A stretch of 64,000 bases of DNA from contig JAFGSK010000030.1 of assembly GCA_016934635.1 (NCBI GenBank), positions 1 to 64,000 on the forward strand, written 5' to 3'. The DNA comes from Caldifarciminota bacterium (GTDB taxonomy: Bacteria > Hydrothermota > Tepidihabitantia > B3-TA06). Of this stretch, positions 23,449 to 33,200 are shown one piece after another. How positions within the stretch are numbered: position 1 is the first letter of the stretch; every line of letters begins with the position of its first letter. The notes beneath the pieces are model-generated. The model had not been told where the DNA came from, searched no databases, and was given only the letters and a program-made list of their open reading frames with translations. The translations under genes were made by a program, and so were the position numbers.

Positions 23449-26078
23449 GTTTATTGGCCCTCCTTATCTTCAATGGAGTGGAGGGACCTTTTCTATTAAC
23501 TGCAACTGTCGAACCTTACGAGGACGCATATTATCTTCTCCTCGCCTCGGATACAATCGATACACGTTTTATTGACTCGAAAGCTTTTGGGGAAGTAATC
23601 CATTCTAAAAGGGCAGTTGTTAAATTCGCTTATGCACCTGGCAGGGATGAAAGACTCCTTTTGGAACGTGCTGGTCTCGTGATCGAAGGTTATATACCGC
23701 ACTACGCCTATCTGGTTAGTGGTAACTCGGATGCGATGACTCTTCTATCCAATGAAGAATGCATATGTTGGGTTTCGCCTTACGAGGCGTCCTGGCGTAT
23801 AGCACCCGGATTGCTTTCAAGTAATTTATCCACCGACACCTTGCATCTATGGCTGTTTGACGACGCGGAAGTAGAAAAAACCTCCCAGGTTCTTGCTGAC
23901 AGCTTCAATGCCCAGGTTCTTTCAAGCCACGCAGGGCAATACAAATTAATCAGGATCTGTGTAAAGCCTGAACACCTTCTCAGGATTGCTGCTTTAGATG
24001 CAGTGAGGTGGATAGAACCATGGTATAAACCCACCTATCTGAACGACAGTTCCCAGTGGGTTCTGCAAAGCTGGGTTGAGGAAAACCGCAGCCTGTGGAA
24101 CAGGGGGCTTAGAGGAGAAGGCGTGATAGTAAGCACCGGTGACTCGGGTCTAAGGACATCCCACCTCATGTTCGCCGATTCATCTATCGTGATTGGCAAT
24201 TGGGGCGATTTCCCAGCCCACCGTAAAATAATAGCCTACCAACCCTCGTCTCCAGCAGCCGTATTCGGAGATGCTTCAGCCTTTAGCTACCACGGAACCC
24301 ATACCGCTGGAACAGTCTGCGGCGACGATTCATATTGGAAAGGCTCCTCTCCTTACGACGGTCTCGCACCTTCGGCCAAGTTATACTTCATCGATAACGG
24401 CGGAGTCGACGACATCGCCTATCCTGAAAGCTATTACGAGATGTATTCCTTACCCTGGCAAGGCAATGATGCCGGCAAGGCAACGATTATGTCCAACAGC
24501 TGGCGCACAAGCACCGTCGAAAGGATTTACGACCTGGCCTGCCGTGAGACCGACGAATTCACCTGGGATCATCCTGACTTCATGATTCTTTACTCAGCAG
24601 GCAATTCGGGAAGCCTTGGGGTAACTCCTCCTTCCACTGCTAAAAACGTAGTTAGCGTAGGCGCCACCGGTAACGGTTCAACTGCTGATATCCCAGCCGG
24701 ATTCTCAAGTGAGGGTCCTACAGCCGACAATCGCTTGAGGCCTGCGATAGTTGCACCGGGTTATCTTGTCTCTGCGGATGGCTCAGGCACGAACGGATAC
24801 AAGCTTTCATACGGAACCAGCATGTCGTCTCCTTCGGTGGCCGGGGTATCTGCGCTAATCGTCCAGTATCTTCGAGAAGGATGGTATCCTCAAGGTAGCC
24901 CTTCATCCGTAAGTATCGAACCTTCCTCTGCCCTGCTCAAAGCACTTCTTCTATCCTCGACCGTCGCCGACTTCAGTGAGCGTTCCATACCTGATTCAAA
25001 GGTGGGGTGGGGTCGTGTGTGTGTTGACTCGGTTCTTTTCTTTGCCGGGGAGGAGAATCATCTATACCTGCATGATTATGATCCAGGCATCGACCAGGAT
25101 CAAGAAATCTGTTACTTTGTGGATGTCAAAGGAAACTCATGGCCGCTTCGAGTAACCCTTGTATGGACAGACCCCCCTGCGGAGATGGTCGCTGCGAAAA
25201 CGTTAGTTAACGATCTGGATCTTGAGGTTCGATCTCCATCCGGGGGGATTTACAAGGGCAACGTCTTCAGCATAGGTTTCTCCAAAAAATACGGTAGTGC
25301 GGACAATACAAACACCGAGGAGTGCCTGAGGATAAGAAATCCTGAACCGGGCACGTGGAAATTACTCGTGAGGGCGAGAAACGTACCCCTTGGGCCTCAG
25401 CCTTATGCAATTGTGATAACCGGAATGATGGAGGTCAATGCGTCTCAACTTGCCGGAAAGGACATGAGGATTGACGATTCCGAGCAAGGCAACGACGACC
25501 AAGCCTTGGACCCAGGAGAGACGGCGCTTCTTTTTCCACGAATCACGAATCACAGTGAACATCCTGCAGAAGCGGTTGAAGTCAGGCTGGAGTCCCTGGA
25601 TCCTGCGTTGGAAATCGTAACCCAGGATAATGCCGACTATGGCGACATAATGCCCAATCAGACCGTGGAAGGCTCGGGTTTTCTGGTAGCACTCAAAACT
25701 CAAACCGAGATTGGGAAAAAAATCATTCTTAATGCCATAGTCAGTGATGCGAATTTGGATACCATCCAGTATACGTTAACTGTCGGTCACAGCGGTATGG
25801 AAGAAAACGAATACACGTCAAGGCCTTCCATTTTCTATCTTTCACCGGTTCGAAACGATGCCCGGATTCTTCTCTTGCTTCCCTCTACCCAGAGTATAAC
25901 CCTAGAAGCATTTGACGCTACAGGTCGCAGAATCCAGATTCTAGCAGAAAACAGCCTACTCGAAACCGGGTTGCACACTTTTTGTTTAGCGGAGCATCAA
26001 CCTTCCGGGGTATACTTCTTTAGATTATCTACACCTTCATGTACCGAGCGAGTTAAAATAGTAAAGGTAAAGGATTGA
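23445..26078 (+). CDS. Secreted subtilisin-like serine protease with C-terminal sorting-type domain (877 aa)
   Basis: Exported S8 peptidase. A short signal (1-20) is followed by a long propeptide region (25-205) and the catalytic domain (about 215-520): Asp233 in GDSG, His283 in HGTHTAG, oxyanion Asn387, Ser459 in GTSMSSP. Next is a KP-43-like jelly-roll domain (VTLVWTDPP, LVNDLDLEV), then a beta domain, and finally ~80 residues (ITLEAFDATGRR ... SGVYFFRL) of the FlgD/type-IX-secretion sorting type. The start is GTG 23445, overlapping the preceding ATPase stop. It is the first of three paralogues in a row, and the most divergent. Confidence 0.92.
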   Translation: MSLLALLIFNGVEGPFLLTATVEPYEDAYYLLLASDTIDTRFIDSKAFGEVIHSKRAVVKFAYAPGRDERLLLERAGLVIEGYIPHYAYLVSGNSDAMTLLSNEECICWVSPYEASWRIAPGLLSSNLSTDTLHLWLFDDAEVEKTSQVLADSFNAQVLSSHAGQYKLIRICVKPEHLLRIAALDAVRWIEPWYKPTYLNDSSQWVLQSWVEENRSLWNRGLRGEGVIVSTGDSGLRTSHLMFADSSIVIGNWGDFPAHRKIIAYQPSSPAAVFGDASAFSYHGTHTAGTVCGDDSYWKGSSPYDGLAPSAKLYFIDNGGVDDIAYPESYYEMYSLPWQGNDAGKATIMSNSWRTSTVERIYDLACRETDEFTWDHPDFMILYSAGNSGSLGVTPPSTAKNVVSVGATGNGSTADIPAGFSSEGPTADNRLRPAIVAPGYLVSADGSGTNGYKLSYGTSMSSPSVAGVSALIVQYLREGWYPQGSPSSVSIEPSSALLKALLLSSTVADFSERSIPDSKVGWGRVCVDSVLFFAGEENHLYLHDYDPGIDQDQEICYFVDVKGNSWPLRVTLVWTDPPAEMVAAKTLVNDLDLEVRSPSGGIYKGNVFSIGFSKKYGSADNTNTEECLRIRNPEPGTWKLLVRARNVPLGPQPYAIVITGMMEVNASQLAGKDMRIDDSEQGNDDQALDPGETALLFPRITNHSEHPAEAVEVRLESLDPALEIVTQDNADYGDIMPNQTVEGSGFLVALKTQTEIGKKIILNAIVSDANLDTIQYTLTVGHSGMEENEYTSRPSIFYLSPVRNDARILLLLPSTQSITLEAFDATGRRIQILAENSLLETGLHTFCLAEHQPSGVYFFRLSTPSCTERVKIVKVKD

Positions 26079-26472
26079 AGCTCAAATTTCAAAAAGGACC
26101 GAAGGGCCGGGAATCGGTTAAATATCGTCCTCCCCTTAATCTATCCCTAGCACCGTTAAACAAATCAGGGGTTGACGAAACAGCCAAAGAATCTATAATT
26201 TCACTAGGAGTTGGGGATTGTCCATTCAGGGGTATGGCTACGGTTTCCAGCGTCCATACCTCAATAGTCCTTCCTGCATTAAACAAAAAAGCAGGTAACC
26301 CGACTTCGGTTATGAAAATCGATTTCGGCAGGAGTACATGAATGTAAAAAGCCAGGGATGATGATCGAGAAAAAACGAACACCTTCTGGCGACATAAATT
26401 GGTGCTAAGGGTCTTTGAAAAGATGTTAGATAAAGGTAAGACCCTCACGAATCTTAAATTATAGGAGGACTT
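26079..26472. other. 394-nt spacer with an orphan promoter and leader stem
   Basis: Open frames here (for example 26075-26341 on the plus strand, 26089-26448 on the minus) have no recognisable product. The region holds a strong promoter (26172-26199) and, just before the next protease gene, a long-range inverted repeat AGGGTCTT (26408-26415) / AAGACCCT (26438-26445). It could be a long 5' leader or the remains of a gene. Confidence 0.55.
26172..26199 (+). promoter_or_regulatory. Promoter upstream of the second protease
   Basis: TTGACG (26172-26177), 16-nt spacer, TATAAT (26194-26199). The next certain gene begins 274 nt downstream of it, so either the leader is long or a short transcript is made. 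Confidence 0.7.
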
Positions 26473-29400
26473 GTGAAAAAAGCACTAGTCATAATTACCC
26501 TTCCTATCTTCCTAATATCCTTGGAAACTCCGAGACTAGAAGGCCGCATTACTCAAATACCGACCGAGTCATGCAAAGATGCCACAATAATCCATCTGCC
26601 CTGCGGTATCGACCTTGATACACGTACTCCTGAAATCAGTCTTCCTTCTGAACTTATGCTTGCAGAAGAACAAATAGAAACCGGAGCATATCTTGTTCAA
26701 TTCGACGGTCCTATATATCCTGAAGAAAGAGAAGCCTTGGAGCAATCAGGTGCTACGGTTGTTGCGTACCTGCCTAACTATACTTATCTTGTAAGGATGA
26801 ATCAGGCTACAAGATCGGCCTCAACTTCGCTTCGAGGAATACGCTGGGTAGGTGCTTACGAACCCGGATACAAGATATCCTCCGAGATCAATCTGGAATC
26901 GGAAACCCGTGGGACTTTCGTAGTTCTTCTTTATGCAGGCTATCCTGTAACCTCAATCCAGGAGCGTCTGGAAGAACTAGGAGGAAGGATAATCGACGGC
27001 CACGCTTCTGACTGGGAAACCGTTATTGAGATCGATCTTGCCCCGAGTATGATCTCTTCCCTGGTTCACCTTCCGGAAGTAAAATGGATTGAGCCTTATT
27101 ACGAGCCTCGTTTTTACAATTCCGACGCCCAATGGGTTATCCAGACCTGGGATAAAACCAACAAGACTCGTAAAATATGGGATAAAGAACTAAAAGGTCA
27201 AGGTCAAATCATCAACATTATGGATTCCGGGGTCAGAACCACGCATAACTTTTTCCGCGATCCCTCGGTACCAATTGAGAATTTTGGGGATTTTCCCACC
27301 CACCGTAAGATTATCGGCTATAAAAAAACCCTCTCCTTCTATCCAACTTTCGGAGACGACCTAATTATAGGGCACGGAACCCACACATCTGGCTCAGCCC
27401 TTGGCAACGATAATTATGTAGGTGGAACAAGTCCGCATGACGGAATGGCTCCTGAAGCCAAGCTTTTTTTTCTGGATGGTGGATCTGATGAGTATCCCGA
27501 GAACGTTATTTTCGGTTCAGACCTTGAAGCCAATGTAGCCATAGCCTATGACGGCAACTCTGCAGGGGGGGCAAGAATCAGTTCCCACTCATGGGGCAGC
27601 CAGACAACCAGAGCCTACGATTCACACTGCGTTCAGGCGGACCGAGCCATGTGGAACCGCCCGGACTACCTTCTTTTATCCTCGGCTGGTAATCTTGACG
27701 GTGGGCAATACACAGGTTCCCCTGGAAACGCAAAAAACCTTGTCTGTGTCGGTGCTTGCCTTAACGCAGACAATGCCAACAACTTCGCCAGTAGTGTAAG
27801 CTCTGCAGGACCTTCCGGAGACGGACGGATCAGACCTGACATCATAACCCCGGGGGTAGATATATCGTCCGCCACCAGTGCAAATGATTACGGGGTAAGG
27901 GTTTCCTCCGGAACAAGTATGTCCTCCCCGATTGCAGCAGGTTCAGTCGCCCTAATCAGACAGTATTTTACCGACGGCTTTGCAGGAAATCCACATACAC
28001 CTTCTGCCGCTCTGCTCAAAGCCATGCTTATCAATTCCGTAGAAACCGACATATCAAACTTCTGGGGGATGTGGATACCTGATGATAAAATCGGATGGGG
28101 AAGACCGCTCCTGGATAACGTCCTTTACTTCGATGGCGACGACATATATCTTTCCTACATTGATCAGGACACGGGATTAACTACAGGACAGCAGTACACT
28201 GCGTTATTGGAGGATGTTGCTGGGGGAAAACCCCTGAAGGTTACCTTGAACTGGACCGACTATCCCGGAGCAAATTCAGCTTCACCGGCTTTGGTCAACG
28301 ATCTGCACCTTGAGGTGGTTTCTCCGTCGGGCAAGACCTACCTGGGCAACAACTTCGCAAGCGAGAATGAATCTGTCGAAGGAGGAACAGCCGACGTGCT
28401 GAACCCGACTGAAAACGTGTTCCTGCAGTCACCTGAAAGTGGCGATTGGGAAATCCGAGTAAAGGCGAACAACGTACCCAGCGGACCTCAACCCTTTGCC
28501 GTCGTCGTTACTTCCGACGGCAAGATAAAATATCAGGAACCCGAAAAGGTGAAACTGGATATACCAGTTTTGCAAAATCCCTTGCTCTCCCAGTACATAG
28601 ATATCTGGGTGGTTCCTACTTCAGGACAGTTAACCGAACCCCCTGAAGTATCCGTGAATCTGGGTGGATCATCCGAATCGGTAACCATGAATCAGGTTTC
28701 CGGTTCCGAGGCATACCGGGGGGACTATAAATTCACTTCAACCGGTACAGCTACAATCTCCGCCTCGGCAGACGACACAACTTACCAGCGCAGCTTTTCA
28801 GTATACGAGATATCTACAGCTGGAGGAATGATCGCCTCGACCGATGGGAGATTCAGTGTTGAGGTCTCGAAAGATGCGGTTTCTACCCAAGCTTTTTTTA
28901 CAGTAGTAGACGAAAAAACACGCACCAGCGTATCTGCCCCTTACCATATAAAAGCCATCGAGGACGGCCTCGGGATCGGTCAAGCTTACAGGATCGGACC
29001 CGAAGGGTTAAACCTCAGCTCCGAGGTATCCCTACATATAAGCTATCAGAACGCAGAGCTCGGTTCTGCCGACATCGAGAATCTTCTCATTATGAGTTAT
29101 CAGGATGGCTCCTGGATACCGCTGGTTTCTTTTATCGACCGGGAAACTCAAGAGGTTGTGGCGTTGACCTCGAAGCTGGGGGTATTCCAACTTGCAGCTG
29201 ATAAACGTCATATCAGTCCGGATCTTTTTACCACAATCCAGATAAACCCTTTGTGTACAGTGCCTCTGCCCGGACAAAAGTTCCTTCGACTTTACGTGGC
29301 GGCAGAAACCTCATTCTCCCTCACGGTGTTCGACGCCGCAGGTCGTAAGGCCGTTACCTTATATGAAGGTAGGCTTCCGCTGGGTCGACACGAATTTACC

Positions 29401-29508
29401 TGGCAAGGCAAGGATGCATCCGGACGAACCATAGCTCCGGGTATCTACTTCATACAGCTCAAAACACCAACCTTGACTGAAACCTTTAAAATCATCTCGT
29501 TGCACTAG
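26473..29508 (+). CDS. Secreted subtilisin-like serine protease, second paralogue (1011 aa)
   Basis: A signal peptide (1-20) is followed by IHLPCGIDLDTR (40-51), a motif shared almost exactly with the third paralogue, and a long propeptide. The S8 catalytic domain has Asp251 (MDSGVRTTH), His301 (GHGTHTSG) and Ser482 (GTSMSSP). A KP-43-like jelly roll follows, then a beta region that has no counterpart in the first paralogue and ends in a ZU5-like stretch, and a clear C-terminal sorting-type domain (SLTVFDAAGRKAVTLYEG ... GIYFIQLKTP). It is predicted to be secreted and either surface-attached or released. The start is GTG 26473 behind AGGAGG (26463-26468). A TPR lipoprotein follows ten bases later. 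Confidence 0.93.
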   Translation: MKKALVIITLPIFLISLETPRLEGRITQIPTESCKDATIIHLPCGIDLDTRTPEISLPSELMLAEEQIETGAYLVQFDGPIYPEEREALEQSGATVVAYLPNYTYLVRMNQATRSASTSLRGIRWVGAYEPGYKISSEINLESETRGTFVVLLYAGYPVTSIQERLEELGGRIIDGHASDWETVIEIDLAPSMISSLVHLPEVKWIEPYYEPRFYNSDAQWVIQTWDKTNKTRKIWDKELKGQGQIINIMDSGVRTTHNFFRDPSVPIENFGDFPTHRKIIGYKKTLSFYPTFGDDLIIGHGTHTSGSALGNDNYVGGTSPHDGMAPEAKLFFLDGGSDEYPENVIFGSDLEANVAIAYDGNSAGGARISSHSWGSQTTRAYDSHCVQADRAMWNRPDYLLLSSAGNLDGGQYTGSPGNAKNLVCVGACLNADNANNFASSVSSAGPSGDGRIRPDIITPGVDISSATSANDYGVRVSSGTSMSSPIAAGSVALIRQYFTDGFAGNPHTPSAALLKAMLINSVETDISNFWGMWIPDDKIGWGRPLLDNVLYFDGDDIYLSYIDQDTGLTTGQQYTALLEDVAGGKPLKVTLNWTDYPGANSASPALVNDLHLEVVSPSGKTYLGNNFASENESVEGGTADVLNPTENVFLQSPESGDWEIRVKANNVPSGPQPFAVVVTSDGKIKYQEPEKVKLDIPVLQNPLLSQYIDIWVVPTSGQLTEPPEVSVNLGGSSESVTMNQVSGSEAYRGDYKFTSTGTATISASADDTTYQRSFSVYEISTAGGMIASTDGRFSVEVSKDAVSTQAFFTVVDEKTRTSVSAPYHIKAIEDGLGIGQAYRIGPEGLNLSSEVSLHISYQNAELGSADIENLLIMSYQDGSWIPLVSFIDRETQEVVALTSKLGVFQLAADKRHISPDLFTTIQINPLCTVPLPGQKFLRLYVAAETSFSLTVFDAAGRKAVTLYEGRLPLGRHEFTWQGKDASGRTIAPGIYFIQLKTPTLTETFKIISLH

Positions 29509-29517
29509 GAGGTTGAG

Positions 29518-30090
29518 ATGAGAAAGTTATTTCACCTTACAGTAATAGCACTTGTAGTAATCATGACGTCGTGCAACGGGAACGGCGATGGAGTAAACTA
29601 CCTCGAAAAAGCCTGGGAGAGCTTTGAGAAAGGTGATCTGGCCGATGCCCGTTCCAATTTCGAGAAAGCTATCTCTGAAACCTCTGGTAACGCTGAAGCC
29701 TTCACCGGCCTCGGTTGGTGCGCTATACTTGAAGACAATCTGGCAGGCGCACTCACTCAGTTCGAAACTGCCTTAGGTTACGAAAATCTTCTGGATGCAA
29801 ACGCCGGGGCTGCCATTGTTGCCGTTGAGTTGGAGGATTTCTCAGAGGCAATAGAGTTTGCCGATAACGTCCTTCGTGCGGTTCCAGATTATATCTTCTC
29901 TCACTACACTTCGGTAACCGCCAGGATACTTCGCCTTACCAAAGCCAAATCGGCTGCAGCCCTGGGTGATTTTCAAACCGCCCTGGACGAGATTCAGGAA
30001 ATAGATGCTTCATTCGACGCAGATCCGAAAACAGCGGAAGGTCAGGACCAGATCCTGGCTAAGATTGAAGAGTTGATCGCAGAATCCTAG
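29518..30090 (+). CDS. TPR lipoprotein (190 aa)
   Basis: A lipoprotein signal ends in MTSC (Cys19). The mature protein is a chain of tetratricopeptide-type helix pairs (about residues 28-160), for instance AWESFEKGDLADARSNFEKAI and the GLGWCAILEDNLAGALTQFETAL repeat. TPR lipoproteins usually act as docking proteins at the inner face of the outer membrane. Its place between two proteases, ten bases after the second, suggests a helper in their export or anchoring; that is inference. Start ATG 29518 follows AGGAGG. Confidence 0.85.
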   Translation: MRKLFHLTVIALVVIMTSCNGNGDGVNYLEKAWESFEKGDLADARSNFEKAISETSGNAEAFTGLGWCAILEDNLAGALTQFETALGYENLLDANAGAAIVAVELEDFSEAIEFADNVLRAVPDYIFSHYTSVTARILRLTKAKSAAALGDFQTALDEIQEIDASFDADPKTAEGQDQILAKIEELIAES

Positions 30091-30206
30091 CCCAGGCTAA
30101 GTTATAAGGAAGTGTGCATATGTTGAGTATAAAAGGGTTTTAATTTTTTTAAAAAAGGCTTTATCAGGAATAGAAAGGGAGGATATAACAATGGATAACG
30201 AAAAAA

Positions 30207-30239
30207 CCGACCTTTTGTACGGTAAAAGGTTACTGTCGG
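30207..30239 (+). promoter_or_regulatory. Nested inverted repeat in the leader of the third protease
   Basis: Inner arms CCTTTT (211-216 of this block) and AAAAGG (224-229) sit within outer arms CCGAC (30207-30211) and GTCGG (30235-30239), six bases before AGGAGG. It could hide or expose the ribosome site. I see no promoter in 30091-30255, so the third protease may be read from upstream. Confidence 0.4.
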
Positions 30240-30255
30240 AAATTTAGGAGGACCA

Positions 30256-33200
30256 ATGCGAAAAGCAACGTACATACTTTTGTTGCCGTTTTTTCTGTGG
30301 GGTACTCAGGCCACAATCGAAGGAAAGGTTGTACCTTCAACCCCTAACAGTTATCTGGATGGATCCGTAATCCATCTCCCCTGCGGGATCGATCTTGACA
30401 CCCGAGCCTCAGAACCCTCAAAGCACTCAACAATGCTTTCGAGTAATCAGGAAGGAGTAGGTTCGTATCTGGTGCACTTTGAGGGGCCTATCGCCAGCAA
30501 TGAGCGAGAGACGCTTGAGGCTTCCGGCGCCTTAATCGTGGGCTATTTGCCCAACTATACCTATCTGGTCAGGATGGATCAGGCAACCCTGGCTTGCGTT
30601 AGAGACATCTCGGACATAGATTGGATGGGTGATTACCAACCAAACTACAAGATATCACCCGACATAGATATGCAAGCCCAGATGCCCGAGTATATGACTA
30701 TCGTTCTCTATCCCGGTTCACCTATTGGGCAATTGGCAAATATTATTTCTGATATGGGTGGTTCGGTTGTCGATTCAGCTGACGATGTTCACAGCCCGGT
30801 TCTGCGCGTAATGCTGTCGCCCGCTAAAATTACTACGTTAGCCCTTGAACCTTATGTAAAGTGGATTGAGCCTTACCAACGACCTTATGCATTAAATGCT
30901 TACGCTCAGTGGGTTTTACAAACCTGGGAAACTAACAATCGCCGTATATGGGATCAGGGACTTACCGGGGAAGGTCAGATTGTCTCGTCGATTGACTCAG
31001 GACTTCGTACCACCCATAATTTCTTCCGCGACCCTTCGGTATCGATTACTGACTTTGGTGACTACCCAAGCCACCGCAAGGTCATCGGCTACAAGAAAGC
31101 CGCGATCGACCCTGACGGCTATATACTCTTTGGTGATCAGGGCGGTCATGGTTCACATACATCGACCTCAATCGCAGGGAATGACGAACCTGTTGGCGGC
31201 ACAAGCGAATACGACGGTATTGCCCCAGATGCCAAGATATATTACGTGGATGCAGGCGGCGGCGGCAGTGGAATGTACTTACCTGCAAACATCGAGTACA
31301 GCCTGAGTATACCTTACGACGGTAACTCTGCCGGAGGCGCTCGTCTTATCTCCCTTTCCTGGGGATCCCAGAACACCCGCAGCTACGACAGCCAATGCAT
31401 GCAGATGGACAGAACCATGTGGCGACGCCCTGATTACCTTATCATTACCTCGGGTGGAAACACGAGTTACGGCACCTACACCGGGACTCCGGCCAATGCA
31501 AAGAATCTTATCGCTGTTGGCGGCTGTCAAAACGGCGGGGCTGCATTTTTGACCTGGAGCGGGAGTTCCATCGGACCTGCAGGTGATGGTCGCATCAAAC
31601 CTGACATAGTTGCTCCTGGGCAAGACGTTCACTCCGCGTATATCTCCTCAGACAATGCAGAGATTACCTGGTCCGGAACAAGCATGGCCAGTCCTCTGGC
31701 CACCGGTTCCGCAACACTTATCCGTCAGTACTTCACTGACGGCTATTATCCCGCAGGCACCCCGAGTGGATACCTAGCCGGGTTCAACCCTTCCGCTGCC
31801 CTGCTGAAAGCGATGCTAGTAAACTCGACCGAAACCGATTACGGTTCCAATTACGTTCCAAGTGTTAACGTAGGATGGGGACGCCCAAATCTGGATAACG
31901 TCCTTTACTTCCCCGGTGATACTCGCAAGCTGTTAATCTCAGATTTCGAGGAAGGCCTTGAAACCGGCTCTCAATTCCTGGGCAAGGTACGGGTAAAAGG
32001 TGAAAGTGAGGATTTAAGGATAACCCTCAACTGGACTGACTATCCCGGCGAAGAAGGGGCATCGCCAGCACTTGTCAACGACCTTAATCTGGAGGTATTT
32101 TCCCCCTCAGGCCTGGTTTTCCGAGGTAACAACTTTGATCATAACTACTCGGTGCAAGACGGCGACTTCGACCAACTCAATACAACCGAAAACGTCTTCC
32201 TCTCCGGTCCTGAAACAGGCGAATGGGAAATACACGTCCACGGGAATAACGTCCCAATGGGACCTCAGCCGTTTGCCCTTGTAGTAACCGGTGATATAGA
32301 TGCCGACTTATCCTCTATAGTAGTCAACGACATATCGATCGACGATGCGGGTCAAACTTATCCTGACGGAAATCTAAACCCAGGTGAGGCCGTAACCATT
32401 TACGTAATCCTTCTCAATTCACTAGACCAGACCTTAAATAACGTGACTGCAACCATATCCTCCTCTTCCCCGAACGTAACGGTAACCGAGGGATCATCAA
32501 CCTACGGTAACATAGGAGCCTCTCAAACCGCAGAAGGTGATGGCTTCGGGGTATCGGTATCCTCAAGCGCTCACCAGGATGCATCGGTGAAGTTCGAAAT
32601 AGACATATCTTCAAATGAATTCTCAGCCACCTCAACCTTCGAGTTGGTAATAGGCACCCCAAGATACGAGTGGACTACCCATGATGTAGGAGATGTGAAA
32701 CTCACCGTTGGTGAACAGGGTGCGATAGGGTTCTACGGGAATACACCAAACGACGTCGGGCACGGATTCCGTTACCCGCGCAACTCCTCAGACAGCTGGC
32801 TCTACCATGCCTCTTTTGCCGCCGGTAACTCGGCGAATTATGTCAACGATCGCTTTTACGGGGATAACGCGAACAACAGAAATGCAAAAGACTGGGAGGT
32901 TACCACTAATCCGGATGGAAAGGTGATAATCGGGCGTTACGATTTCTCTGATCAAGACAGCTGGGCTTGTTTCGATGATGCAGGAAACTGGGCAACCGGT
33001 ACAGGGCTCACCGTTTATCAGTACGGCTACGCATGGAAAAACAAGGACTATGTTATCCTAAAATACGTCCTGAACAACCCCAGCACCCAGACCTTATCTA
33101 ATATGTACTCAGGGATTATCGCAGATTTCGACATGGGCTACGATGCCCAAGTGAACAAGGCAGGAACCGTTTCTGAACTCAACCTGGCTTACACCAAGCA

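Noticed and set aside
26075-26341. Plus-strand open frame of 88 codons after the first protease
   Set aside because: No recognisable product; it contains a strong promoter in its middle and lacks a Shine-Dalgarno site. It could be a gene remnant at most.
26089-26448. Minus-strand open frame of 119 codons in the same spacer
   Set aside because: No promoter or ribosome site on that strand and no recognisable domain.
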